In this document: positions 16,558 through 25,769 of the stretch, piece by piece | Position numbering within the stretch: position 1 is the stretch's first letter | Layout of the letters: every line of letters begins with the position of its first letter | Assembly: GCF_014698735.1 (NCBI RefSeq) | Contig: NZ_JACJTQ010000048.1 | Coordinates: 1 to 40,094, forward strand | Origin: Anabaena catenula FACHB-362 | Lineage (GTDB): Bacteria > Cyanobacteriota > Cyanobacteriia > Cyanobacteriales > Nostocaceae | DNA length: 40,094 bases | Direction of reading: 5' to 3' | The notes under the pieces: model-generated | Databases searched by the model: none | The model's input: the letters and a program-made list of their open reading frames with translations, nothing else | Told to the model about the DNA's origin: nothing | Program-made: the position numbers and the translations under genes

Positions 16558-19500
16558 ATGGCAACTCGTAGATTATCAGTTAAATTTGACACCGAGGGTT
16601 TTAACCAGGCTGTCTCCCAATTACAGCAAACCGGGAGAGCTTTTGATTCTGCCCTCCAAAGAGCAAGGCAAGCATCTAGAGAAGCTGTGGCTGCCCAAAG
16701 AGCCGCTAGTCGCTCTGGTGATGTAGCAGGTGAGGTTGCTGCCCAAAGAAGAATTGAGCAGTCTGCCACCGCCGCTAATAGAGCGATCGCAGCATCTTAT
16801 AGAGAATTAGGTGTTAGGTCATCTGAGTCCATCAACCAGATGAGAGCGAGAGCTGTTGCTGCTTTTGAAGCTATTAAGAACAGTGGCACAGCGTCGGCAA
16901 GAGATATTGCTGCTGCTCAAGATGCCTTAAACAATAAACTCCAAGACCTAGATTCACAACTAGATGATACGGGCAAGACTGCACGAGATGGTGGTGGTGG
17001 GTTTGATATCCTAACTGCTGCGATAGGTGCTGCCACTTTAGCATTAGGTGGATTCATCAGAGCAAGCTACCAAGTCGGTAAAGCCTCTGATACTAGCGTG
17101 AGGGCATTATCTACTCTTACAGGCGATTCTGCAGGCTTATATAAAGAACTCCAGGCGTTGTCAAAGGAGTTAGGATACCAGGTCACAGCCACAGAGTTAG
17201 CCACTACTGGTTATGACGTTCTTTCAGCTGGGTTTAACAAAACTGCTGATGTTATTGAGATTCTTAAAAATTCCCAGAAAGCCGCTGTTGGTGGATTTGC
17301 TGAGATAGGTGTTGTGGCTGATGCTGTGACAACAATTCTCAATGCCTATGGTAAAGGTGTTGGTGAAACCGAGAAGGTTACAAGTCAGTTCATACAGACA
17401 CAGAACGACGGTAAGATTGTTGTTTCGCAGTATGCCCAACAGATAGGTGGTTTAGCCTCAACCGCCGCTGCTAGTAATGTCAGCCTGGAAGAGTTGAACG
17501 CAACCGTATCTGTCGCCACAGCTTCTGGGGTACGAGTAGAGTCAGCCTTCACTGGGTTAAGGCAAGCAATTAGCTCAATTGTCAAACCTTCTGCTGAAGC
17601 CGAGAAAGTAGCAGAGAAATTAGGTATTAAGTTTGATGCAGCAACACTTAAACAGAAGGGGTTTGCTGCTGTACTAGAGGACGTGAGGAAGAAGGCTGGG
17701 GGTAATGCCCAAGCCCTTGGTATTTTGTTCGGCTCTGTTGAAGCTGTGGCAGCAGTCCAACCAGCCCTTAACGACTTTGAGAAGTTCACTGGGTTTATAG
17801 AAAGACAGAAGAACGCCGCTGGGGAAGCTGATAAAGCTTTCCAGAAGATGAACGGCAGTATCGTTTCTTCCGAGAAGTCACTATCTGGTGTAGCCAACGC
17901 TATCAAGAATAAAGCTTGGGAGTCCTTCGGGCTGATTATCAAACCTATATCTGCTGCGATAGCAGGGATGGGTAACGCTTTTCTTGCTCTCCCCACCCCA
18001 ATCCAATCCACTATTATTGTCCTAACAAGTTTAACTGTAACCGTTGCTGGAACGGTGGCGGCATTTAAAATACTTAATGCGGCGTTAGCGACTGTAGGTA
18101 TAACAAACAAATTAAGGTCTCTTGTAGAATTAGAGCTAGTCTTGAGAAACCTTAGAGCAACCGGAATATCTTTTAAGGCGTTTCAGATATCACAGTTTGT
18201 AACAAATATTGGGGCATCTTTCAATCTAGCCGCTGGCTTCATTGGGTTTTACACAAAAGCCTTAATAGAAGCAATAAATATCCAAAGAATAGCTGCTGTA
18301 CAATTCGTCACTAGCGGAGGTTTGTTAACCGCCCTTGGGTCGGCTTTTACATTCCTAATTAGCCCAATTGGGTTAATAATTGTTGGTCTTGCAGCACTAA
18401 CAGCAGCTTTTGTAGTTCTCTACACTAAGTCTGAGTTATTCCGCAAGGGTGTTAACTTCCTTGGAGAGCTATTAAAGACTATATTCCTGGATGCCGTCAA
18501 TGTTGTTAAAGAAGCTTTCAACGCACTCGGTAGGGCTATAAGCGCAGTAGGCAAGTCAATAGATTGGTTCGCTACTGGGACTGGTAAGAACTTCGATAAG
18601 CTGTTACTGACCCTAGGAAACTTCGGTAAATCAACTTTAGATTATCTTGGCTCCCTTGCAGACTGGCTGGCGAACCTTGATATGTTCAAGCCATTAGTTG
18701 ACTCAGCCAAGAATGCGGCTGCTGGTATTAAAGGTGCTTTCGGTGGCAATAACAGTCCTGTAAACAACTTCCTATCTGATGGGCCACTTGGGTTGTTAGG
18801 AATAAAACCTATGAGTGCTGTTAAAAACTACATTGGTGGTTTATTCGGTCGTACCCAAGAACGAATTGACAAAGAATCCACTGCAGAAAAACCTAATCAA
18901 GTTAAGAAAACTCAACTCAGTCCTGCCCCAAAGATACCTACGCTAACTGGAGGAGCAGGAGTTGACGTTAAAGGTGACTCTGGTGGTTCTAGTGGGTCTA
19001 GCGGGTCAAATAAAGAGAAAGAGTTCGTAGACTTTGAGCTACTAAGACCTAAAGGTACACAGACCTCCGGCTATGGGATGCGTAAAGGTAGGATGCACAA
19101 CGGTGTAGACTTTAGCCAAGGCAGAGAGCGTAACAGATATCCAATTGAGGCTCTTCTACCAGGAAAAGTCAGCGAAGTTGGTTTTGATAAAGGGGGTTGG
19201 GGCAACTACGTAGTTGTTAAGAGTATAGACAGACTAGGCAAAGTGATAGAAGTTTTACAAGCTCACCTCGACTCAGTGGTGGTCACAAAAGGGGAGGAAG
19301 TAAAGCAAGGTCAGCTTCTTGGTAGGGAAGGTAGCACTGGCAGAAGTACAGGTACACACAACCACGTTGAAGTTAAAATTGGTGGTAAAAGAGTCAACCC
19401 ATCTGATGTATTAGGCAAGAGATTTTCCTTATCCTCTGAGCTTGGTAGTCCTAGCGACATACTAAAAGAAAGAGATGCTAAAGCCCAGGCTCTCACACCT

Positions 19501-21195
19501 CAGCAGAAGACAGTTGCTGGTGTTATAGCTATGGCTAAACGGCTTGGCATGAACCCAGAGGACTTACTTAGGGTTATGTTGCTGGAAACAGGTGGCACAC
19601 TGTCTCCTAAAGCTCACGGAAATGGGGCTGTGGGTCTTATTGGCTTTACAAAAGACAACCAGAAGGAACTAGGGGTTACGCTCGGTCAACTAGCTAAGAT
19701 GACCGCTGAAGAGCAACTCCCTTATGTTGAGAAGTATCTAAAAATCCACGCCAGGGGGCAAAAACTAGACTCACTGGAGAAAGTATCTGCTACTGTCTAT
19801 GGTGGTAATCCCGGTGTCAAACTAGACTCTAAGCCTGACGGAAGGTTGTCTTTACGTCAATATGTTGGAAGAGCTAAAGACCGTTATTCATCACAAGCTA
19901 ATAAGTTAATTGGAGAGGTAGACGAAACAACAGGGGATACTCTCGAAGTTAAAGCTGCGATCGCTGAACAAGCCAAAGACGATGCCAAGCTGGCGCGGGA
20001 CAGAGCTTATGAAGAGAAGAAAACCCAAGCCACTCTTGCTGGTGAACTCAAGCGCCGACAGATAGAAAACAGTTTTGCTGCTGCTAAAAACGATTTAGAG
20101 AAGCAGCTTGCTGGTACTAAAGAAGAGCAAGAGAAGACGCTCTTAGAGCGCAGGATTGCTTCGCTAGACTCAGACAAAGAAAGTCTCCAACAGAATAATG
20201 AGCTTGCCACAGAGAGAGCGCAGGTTGAGTTTCGTATCAATCAATTAATGGCTGAAAGGGCAACTCTAACCCAAGAGGAGTTAGATGAGCTTAACTCTCT
20301 AGAGAACCGTAGACAAGCTATCCACGCCACCAGACAAGACCAACTTGCTCAGGAAGCCCGTGCTGTTGCGCTGAGAGAAGCAGAGAATACTGCTGCTGAC
20401 CAGGAGGCTGACAGGCAGTATAGACAGGGGTTAGCCGCGATATTTACTCAGGTAACTCTTGCTGAATTAACAGAAGAGCAGCGCCAGAAGTTTGAACAAC
20501 ACCGGACTATAGAAGAAGCTTATAACGAGCGAAGACTGGAGATTGAGAGGCTAATTCAAGAAGCTAAGACGCGTGGTGATCAACAAGCTTTAACCTTGCT
20601 TTCACAGATGTCTACTCTCAATGAGTCTCGTAGGCAGAAGGAGTTACAGCAAGTTGCTGACCAATATGACCAGATAAAGCAACTTTACGCAACAGTTAAA
20701 GATAGTGCTAGAGATGCCACCCAACAGTTCTTTGAGGATATCTTCACAGGCACAAGAAGCTTAGGAGATGCCTTGAATAGCCTCTTAACATCAATTCTGA
20801 AGGCTGTTGCTCAAATGGCGGCTGCCAACATCACCAAGTCAATCTTCAGTAGTTTTGGTGGTGCAGGTTTTGCTAGTGGAGGGTACGTGAGTGGCCCAGG
20901 TACAGGCACAAGTGACTCTATAGCAGCACGTCTTTCAAATGGTGAGTTCGTTATGAGAGCCAAAGCGGTTAAACATTGGGGTACTAACTTTCTTGACTCA
21001 CTCAATACTATGCAAACACCAGCTCTATCTTTAGCTACTGCAGGTGTGGGTAGTTCTGCGGGTGGTTCTAGCAGATCACAAACCATCGTGATGAACGTCT
21101 CAACACCTGATGCTAACAGCTTTAGAAAGTCCGGTTCCCAATTGGGTAGAGACGCAGCTGAACAGTTAAGAAGAGGTATGAACCGTAATGGATAA
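16558..21195 (+). CDS. Tape measure protein with M23 peptidase and lysozyme-like domains
   Basis: At 1545 residues this is the largest gene; tape-measure length sets tail length, roughly 200 nm at the usual 1.5 angstrom per residue. The N-terminus is coiled coil, with conserved tape-measure core near 150-450 and two hydrophobic segments (about 480-510 and 590-625). Residues about 821-960 are an M23 endopeptidase with candidate zinc ligands H847, D851 and H936, plus H903. Residues about 975-1120 look like a lytic transglycosylase/lysozyme fold with E1010 in LLETGG. A long charged coiled coil (1140-1400) and a Gly-rich C-terminus with GFASGGYVSGPGTGTSDS follow; that motif is usual in such proteins. 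Confidence 0.9.
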   Translation: MATRRLSVKFDTEGFNQAVSQLQQTGRAFDSALQRARQASREAVAAQRAASRSGDVAGEVAAQRRIEQSATAANRAIAASYRELGVRSSESINQMRARAVAAFEAIKNSGTASARDIAAAQDALNNKLQDLDSQLDDTGKTARDGGGGFDILTAAIGAATLALGGFIRASYQVGKASDTSVRALSTLTGDSAGLYKELQALSKELGYQVTATELATTGYDVLSAGFNKTADVIEILKNSQKAAVGGFAEIGVVADAVTTILNAYGKGVGETEKVTSQFIQTQNDGKIVVSQYAQQIGGLASTAAASNVSLEELNATVSVATASGVRVESAFTGLRQAISSIVKPSAEAEKVAEKLGIKFDAATLKQKGFAAVLEDVRKKAGGNAQALGILFGSVEAVAAVQPALNDFEKFTGFIERQKNAAGEADKAFQKMNGSIVSSEKSLSGVANAIKNKAWESFGLIIKPISAAIAGMGNAFLALPTPIQSTIIVLTSLTVTVAGTVAAFKILNAALATVGITNKLRSLVELELVLRNLRATGISFKAFQISQFVTNIGASFNLAAGFIGFYTKALIEAINIQRIAAVQFVTSGGLLTALGSAFTFLISPIGLIIVGLAALTAAFVVLYTKSELFRKGVNFLGELLKTIFLDAVNVVKEAFNALGRAISAVGKSIDWFATGTGKNFDKLLLTLGNFGKSTLDYLGSLADWLANLDMFKPLVDSAKNAAAGIKGAFGGNNSPVNNFLSDGPLGLLGIKPMSAVKNYIGGLFGRTQERIDKESTAEKPNQVKKTQLSPAPKIPTLTGGAGVDVKGDSGGSSGSSGSNKEKEFVDFELLRPKGTQTSGYGMRKGRMHNGVDFSQGRERNRYPIEALLPGKVSEVGFDKGGWGNYVVVKSIDRLGKVIEVLQAHLDSVVVTKGEEVKQGQLLGREGSTGRSTGTHNHVEVKIGGKRVNPSDVLGKRFSLSSELGSPSDILKERDAKAQALTPQQKTVAGVIAMAKRLGMNPEDLLRVMLLETGGTLSPKAHGNGAVGLIGFTKDNQKELGVTLGQLAKMTAEEQLPYVEKYLKIHARGQKLDSLEKVSATVYGGNPGVKLDSKPDGRLSLRQYVGRAKDRYSSQANKLIGEVDETTGDTLEVKAAIAEQAKDDAKLARDRAYEEKKTQATLAGELKRRQIENSFAAAKNDLEKQLAGTKEEQEKTLLERRIASLDSDKESLQQNNELATERAQVEFRINQLMAERATLTQEELDELNSLENRRQAIHATRQDQLAQEARAVALREAENTAADQEADRQYRQGLAAIFTQVTLAELTEEQRQKFEQHRTIEEAYNERRLEIERLIQEAKTRGDQQALTLLSQMSTLNESRRQKELQQVADQYDQIKQLYATVKDSARDATQQFFEDIFTGTRSLGDALNSLLTSILKAVAQMAAANITKSIFSSFGGAGFASGGYVSGPGTGTSDSIAARLSNGEFVMRAKAVKHWGTNFLDSLNTMQTPALSLATAGVGSSAGGSSRSQTIVMNVSTPDANSFRKSGSQLGRDAAEQLRRGMNRNG

Positions 21196-21231
21196 AAGCT
21201 ACATTAGGAGTATCACTAAGTAATTAAATAT

Positions 21232-21495
21232 ATGCCAATTCAAGAAGTATCTGTTAGTCCACTACCGCCCCTCAATAAGTACGTTCTTCAAGATACTGAA
21301 GATAGTGCATTAGCTTACTTTGAAGAAGGTGGAACTTCTTACTTTGGGTACGCTGACATCGAGGGTAGGTGGTACATCGAAAGATGTATCTACAACCCTA
21401 CGAGCAACCGCTTTGCAGCCGGTGAAGGTGATTATGCTACTAACTGGGCTAACAGAGCATCTCTTACTTACGACTATATCTACAACGCGCTGTAA
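21232..21495 (+). CDS. Hypothetical small tail-region protein
   Basis: An 87-residue protein beginning MPIQEVSVSPLPPLNKYVLQ. It contains FGYADIEGRWYIERCIYN, an aromatic motif often seen in short phage proteins placed near the tail tip. It lies between the tape measure and the DUF2460 gene and is therefore likely a virion or assembly protein. No family is recognised. Confidence 0.6.
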   Translation: MPIQEVSVSPLPPLNKYVLQDTEDSALAYFEEGGTSYFGYADIEGRWYIERCIYNPTSNRFAAGEGDYATNWANRASLTYDYIYNAL

Positions 21496-21499
21496 AACC

Positions 21500-21601
21500 A
21501 TGACAGCAAAATTCGATACCTTATTAAACAAACTAAGAACTGAAGACTCGGCGGGGGAGCAGTATTTAACCCCATTCTTCTCAGACATTGAAACTATATA
21601 G
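21500..21601 (+). CDS. Possible 33-residue peptide
   Basis: The ATG at 21500 follows the upstream stop by four bases, and the frame reads MTAKFDTLLNKLRTEDSAGE then QYLTPFFSDIETI. The spacing, the tight packing of late genes and the absence of other coding potential support it. No motif is recognised and it is short, so it could be noise. Confidence 0.4.
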   Translation: MTAKFDTLLNKLRTEDSAGEQYLTPFFSDIETI

Positions 21602-21622
21602 TTAGGGGGTTAGTGTGAAAGT

Positions 21623-22228
21623 ATGTCTTTTAATGAAACGAGACTAAATTTGGGTTTTGACTTCGGTACTGTTGGTGGTGCTTCTTTCTCCACCACGGTT
21701 CTTACTACCGGAGGCGGCTATGAGCAAAGAAACTCTAATTGGGACGAGCCAAGAGGACGCTGGCAGATAGGAGATAGGCTCTACAACAGAGAAGAATTAG
21801 ACTATATAATTCGCTTCCACCGCGCTCACAGAGGAAAAGCAGTAGGGTTTAGGTTTAGAGATTGGGCAAACTATCAAGCTGAGAATGAGCTAATAGGTGT
21901 AGGAGACGGAGTAACCACACAATTCCAACTCAAGAAGACTTACACCGTTGGCTCTCAATCTACAGTACAAACTATCAAGAAACCTGTTGTTGGTAGCGTC
22001 TATTTAACAGTGGCTGGTGAGCCTATAGTTAGTGGTTTTAGTGTTGACTATACCACTGGCTTATGCACATTTACTGCACCTCCCACAGGCAACATTAATG
22101 CGACCTTTGACTTTGATATTCCAGTAAGGTTTGAGCAAGACCTTTTTGACCACCGCTACGATGCTGGAACTCAAGAGGAAGTGCTCTTCTATGTAAGTAC
22201 CTTGGCAGTTCTGGAGATTAAGATATGA
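21623..22228 (+). CDS. DUF2460 distal tail protein (GTA gp12-like)
   Basis: A 201-residue protein of the DUF2460 family, the distal tail component in Rhodobacter gene-transfer agents and many siphoviruses. Typical features: NLGFDFGTVGGASFSTTVL, GGGYEQRNSNWDEPRGRW (family core) and FHRAHRGKAVGFRFRDW. It starts the four-gene baseplate set and overlaps the next gene by four bases. The family name is secure; the exact position in the virion is from GTA structural work on relatives. Confidence 0.85.
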   Translation: MSFNETRLNLGFDFGTVGGASFSTTVLTTGGGYEQRNSNWDEPRGRWQIGDRLYNREELDYIIRFHRAHRGKAVGFRFRDWANYQAENELIGVGDGVTTQFQLKKTYTVGSQSTVQTIKKPVVGSVYLTVAGEPIVSGFSVDYTTGLCTFTAPPTGNINATFDFDIPVRFEQDLFDHRYDAGTQEEVLFYVSTLAVLEIKI

Positions 22229-23079
22229 AGTCATTAGCAAGCGCACTCTCCAACCACCTACAGCAGGAGAACACCAAGCTAACAACTTGCTGGCGGGTGA
22301 CTCGTACTGACGGACTAGTCCAAGGTTTTACCAGCGGGGACAGGCTTCTGACAATTGATGGTGTGGACTATTTAGCATCTACTGGGTTTAGTGCCTCAGC
22401 CTTTGCTCAAGATAACTCTCTGGCTGTCAGAAACTTAGAGTTGAACTCTGCTTTATCTGATGATTCTATTAGTGAGGCAGACCTGGTAGGTGGACGATAT
22501 GACTATGCCAAAGTTGACATCTTCCTAGTCAACTGGGAAAACCCACCAACCACTCTCTCGGTAGACCCTCCAAATCACATCTTAATGATCAGTGGGTTTT
22601 TAGGTGAAGTAAGTCTCACAGATGTTCGCTATACAGCAGAGATTAGAAGTTTCGCCCAACTGTTACAGCAGAAGATAGGAACACTAACTACTCAAAGTTG
22701 CCGCGCAGTATTTGGTGATTCAAAGTGTACAAAAGACCTAACAACGTTGACTGATAACTTAACAGTCATCTCAGTAACTAATAACCGCCAATTCACTGTT
22801 AGCTCTAGTAGGGCTGATGGCTTCTTTGAGTTAGGAGAGGTCACATTTACCAGTGGAGAAAACAACGGCTTTAAGTCAATGGTTTTAAGTTTCATTGGCA
22901 ACCAAATTCAACTGTTTGAGCCAATGCCTTATGACGTACTAGTTGGCACAACTCTCCAGGCAGTTGCTGGGTGCGCTAAGACTGTTGAAGCTTGTAGAAA
23001 TTACAGCAATATTCTTAACTACCAAGGCGAACCACACATACCTGGTGAAGATAGATTTCTGGGAGGGTTTGAAGGCTGA
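22225..23079 (+). CDS. DUF2163 baseplate protein (GTA gp13-like)
   Basis: A 284-residue protein that begins MKSLASALSNHLQQENTKLT and has the DUF2163 core: TCWRVTRTDGLVQGFTSGDR, LAVRNLELNSALSDD, and a C-terminal CAKTVEACRNYSNILNYQGE with paired cysteines. In GTA the homologue lies between the distal tail protein and the hub and binds an iron-sulfur cluster. Whether a cluster is present here cannot be told, but Cys residues near the end are retained. ATG and TGA overlap both neighbours. Confidence 0.85.
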   Translation: MKSLASALSNHLQQENTKLTTCWRVTRTDGLVQGFTSGDRLLTIDGVDYLASTGFSASAFAQDNSLAVRNLELNSALSDDSISEADLVGGRYDYAKVDIFLVNWENPPTTLSVDPPNHILMISGFLGEVSLTDVRYTAEIRSFAQLLQQKIGTLTTQSCRAVFGDSKCTKDLTTLTDNLTVISVTNNRQFTVSSSRADGFFELGEVTFTSGENNGFKSMVLSFIGNQIQLFEPMPYDVLVGTTLQAVAGCAKTVEACRNYSNILNYQGEPHIPGEDRFLGGFEG

Positions 23080-23477
23080 TGACTAAATTAGAGATTGTTA
23101 CTACTGCAAGAGAGTGGTTGGGCACGCCTTACCATCATCAAGCACGGGCTAAAGGTGTCGGGGTTGATTGCATTGGGTTGGTGTTAGGCGTGCTGAAGGA
23201 GTTAGGAGTTTACACCTTTGATTTTACAGACTATGACCGAACTCCTGATAGTACGGTACTCCAGAGCCTGTTAGAGGAGCATTGTACCCAGACAGACAAC
23301 CCAGAGCCGGGGGACATACATCTATTTCGTATCAAGAGGAACCCACAGCACGTTGGTCTTTGCTCTGACATAGGGTTAATCCATGCCTACCAAGGGGTTG
23401 GTAAGGTTGTCGAACACACACTAGATGAGTTCTGGCAACGCAGAATTATTAAATCTTTTATTTTACCCGGTATATAA
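23079..23477 (+). CDS. NlpC/P60 cell-wall peptidase of the tail tip (GTA gp14-like)
   Basis: A 132-residue NlpC/P60 domain. The likely catalytic Cys is C31 in VDCIGL, the His is H91 in PQHVGL, and H102 may complete the triad. The GTA homologue is a peptidase on the baseplate that cuts the peptide stem during entry. It overlaps the preceding gene (TGATG) and the ATG of the hub gene lies two bases after its stop. Together with the hydrolase domains of the tape measure, three wall-degrading activities are predicted in the tail. Confidence 0.85.
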   Translation: MTKLEIVTTAREWLGTPYHHQARAKGVGVDCIGLVLGVLKELGVYTFDFTDYDRTPDSTVLQSLLEEHCTQTDNPEPGDIHLFRIKRNPQHVGLCSDIGLIHAYQGVGKVVEHTLDEFWQRRIIKSFILPGI

Positions 23478-23478
23478 A

Positions 23479-25737
23479 ATGGCAACCGTCGCGCTTAACC
23501 TAGCTATAGGTTTTACCACTAATTATCTACTAGGCTTACTAGCACCAACTCAGAAAGTAGAGGGGTCTAGGCTTAGTGACTTATCAGCACCAAAGTCTAG
23601 TTACGGCGCTGCTATACCAAAGGTATATGGGTCTTCCAGGTTGGCAGGAAACCTCATGTGGTCAACTCCAATTACTGAACGAGTGTCTAAAACCCGCTCT
23701 GGTGGAAAGGGAGGGGGTGGTGGTGTACAAACCACTAATTATGCTTATAGCTGTAACTTTGCATTCCTTCTGTGTTCTGGTGAGATAACAGGAGTAAGGA
23801 AGATATGGCTCAACTCCAAGCTGGTCTATAATGTCAGCCCTGAAGCAGATGTTGATACTATAGCCGCGTCTCTCAAGTTTGCTGAGAAGGTACGTTTTTA
23901 TAATGGTTCTGCTACTCAAGGGCAAGACTCTTTGATGACTTCCTTCCAAGGTGTAGACGACACTCCAGCTTACAGAGGAAGGGCATATATTTTATTTGAT
24001 GACTATCCTCTTGAAGACTTTGGGAACCGCCTACCTGCGGTGTCCTGCGAGGTTGTTACCAGCGGCTACTGGAGTGAAGGCAGGTTATACAACACAGATA
24101 TTTCATTAGGGTCAGTTGTTAAGGACTTGTGCCTCCGAGTAGGTTTTAGCGAATCAGAGGTGGACGTTACAGAGATAGACTCAATCTTGGTTAAAGGGTT
24201 TGTAGTTAGTCAATCTCTCAATGCTAGAGATGCGATCGCGCAACTCCAAAGGGCTTACTTCTTTGATGCCCTTGAGTCCAATGGTAAGTTAAAGTTTATC
24301 AACCAAGTTCGTGGCGGCTCACCAATAACTATTCCTAGAAATGACTTAGCTAGTGCTGAAGAAGGGCAGGAGCGACCTGACTTATTTAAGGAAACCCGCC
24401 AGCAAGATATAGAGCTTCCAGATGAGGTCACAGTCACTTATGTTGATTATGACTTCAGCTACCAACAGAACACACAGACTACTCAACGGCAAAACTCTCC
24501 TAATAAGAATAAATTAGAGATTCGTCTTGACCTAGTGTTAACCGCTTCACAGGCATTAACGATTGCTAGGAAGACTATATTCCTTGAGTGGTTGAAGAGA
24601 AGAAAGTTCGAGTTTTCTTTGCCTCTGAGATATAGCGTTGTTGAGCCAGGAGATGTGGTGCAGGTTAATCTACACTCTTCAACCCAACAGAACATCTACC
24701 TCAGCAAGGTAGATGTAGGTGCTAACTTTCTGTTGCAATGCGAGGGTGTTCCCTACGACCCAACCTTGTTAACACTCACAGCTGTAGCAACTGCTCCAGC
24801 GGTCAGCTTGTCACTGGGCAACCCTAGTGATACTGAACTACGAATACTAGACCTTCCTCTACTTAAAGACACAGATGAACCTCAAGGCGTTTATGTAGCT
24901 GCTACTGGTAATAGTGCTTGGAGAAATGCTCAGTTGTTTGTAAGCCGTAACAATGGTTCCTCATACGACTCAGCCACAACCATAATCACCAGAACGGTTC
25001 TTGGTACTTGTGCCACCACTCTAGAAACAGCTTCTGAGTTTTATGTGGATTACAAGAACACGTTGAGGGTCACAGTTGATGGTGAGCTTGAGTCAGTTAG
25101 TGAGTTTGATTTTCTTAACGGTAGAAACATTGCCTTAGTAGGTTCAGAGGTTATCTACTTTAAAGATGCAGTTCTTGTTAGCGGTAACACTTATGACTTA
25201 TCAACACTTCTAAGGGGCAGGAGAGGCACTGAACAGTCTATTGGTACACACACCAGCGGAGAGGATTTCTACCTGCTTAGTGGGTATCTAACAAGGGTTA
25301 AAGGTGAACCATTAGACCTTAATACACAACGTCTCTACAAAGCTCCTATTAACGGTCAAGCCTTAGCAGATATTACTCCTACAGCATTCACTAGTACGGG
25401 GAGGTCACTTAAACCTTATGCCCCTTGCCATGTTAAAGGAAGCCGGGATGCCAGCGGTAATTTAACAATCTCTTGGGTTAGGAGAAACAGATTATTTGGC
25501 GAACTACTAGATTATCAAGACGTTCCTTTGAGCGAGACTAGCGAGTCCTATGAGGTGGTTATCTTCTCCGCTCCAGGAGTAGTGCTCAGAACCTTCAATA
25601 CCACTAGTCCCACTGTTGTTTACAACGCAGCCGATCAAACAACAGACTTTGGTAGCTTGCCCGGAAGTGTGGAAGTAGCCGTGGCGCAGTTTAGTAGCTC
25701 AGTAGGGCTTGGATATGCAAGCTTAGTTGAACTATAA
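23479..25737 (+). CDS. Tail hub / host specificity protein (GTA gp15- or lambda gpJ-like)
   Basis: A 752-residue protein (from the ATG two bases after the upstream stop; a longer frame runs into the peptidase gene and is less likely). A hydrophobic N-terminus (MATVALNLAIGFTTNYLLGLL) precedes SYGAAIPKVYGSSRLAGNLMW, the phage-tail_3/hub signature. The central part resembles the baseplate hub domains (YDVTVTYVD-like: DEVTVTYVDYDF) and the C-terminal part is beta-rich with an Ig-like segment. It probably forms the tail tip and the channel exit. Its stop codon lies inside the palindromic element. Confidence 0.8.
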   Translation: MATVALNLAIGFTTNYLLGLLAPTQKVEGSRLSDLSAPKSSYGAAIPKVYGSSRLAGNLMWSTPITERVSKTRSGGKGGGGGVQTTNYAYSCNFAFLLCSGEITGVRKIWLNSKLVYNVSPEADVDTIAASLKFAEKVRFYNGSATQGQDSLMTSFQGVDDTPAYRGRAYILFDDYPLEDFGNRLPAVSCEVVTSGYWSEGRLYNTDISLGSVVKDLCLRVGFSESEVDVTEIDSILVKGFVVSQSLNARDAIAQLQRAYFFDALESNGKLKFINQVRGGSPITIPRNDLASAEEGQERPDLFKETRQQDIELPDEVTVTYVDYDFSYQQNTQTTQRQNSPNKNKLEIRLDLVLTASQALTIARKTIFLEWLKRRKFEFSLPLRYSVVEPGDVVQVNLHSSTQQNIYLSKVDVGANFLLQCEGVPYDPTLLTLTAVATAPAVSLSLGNPSDTELRILDLPLLKDTDEPQGVYVAATGNSAWRNAQLFVSRNNGSSYDSATTIITRTVLGTCATTLETASEFYVDYKNTLRVTVDGELESVSEFDFLNGRNIALVGSEVIYFKDAVLVSGNTYDLSTLLRGRRGTEQSIGTHTSGEDFYLLSGYLTRVKGEPLDLNTQRLYKAPINGQALADITPTAFTSTGRSLKPYAPCHVKGSRDASGNLTISWVRRNRLFGELLDYQDVPLSETSESYEVVIFSAPGVVLRTFNTTSPTVVYNAADQTTDFGSLPGSVEVAVAQFSSSVGLGYASLVEL

Positions 25738-25762
25738 TTATAGTAATAATCACTATAATTAT
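25731..25762. promoter_or_regulatory. Second AT-rich palindromic element (reverse orientation)
   Basis: ACTATAATTATAGT (25731-25744) is followed by a further half-site CACTATAATTAT. Its reverse complement aligns with the element at 9978-10009 over about 27 bases with few differences. It overlaps the hub stop and is 8 bp before the DUF2793-like gene, so it may be a promoter or operator for the fibre block. Confidence 0.6.
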
Positions 25763-25769
25763 TTTTACA

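Noticed and set aside
17385-18110. 241-codon open frame on the minus strand inside the tape measure gene
   Set aside because: It lies antisense to a clearly coding long gene, has Ala/Ser/Pro-rich unnatural composition and no recognised motif; it is a shadow of the plus-strand codon bias.
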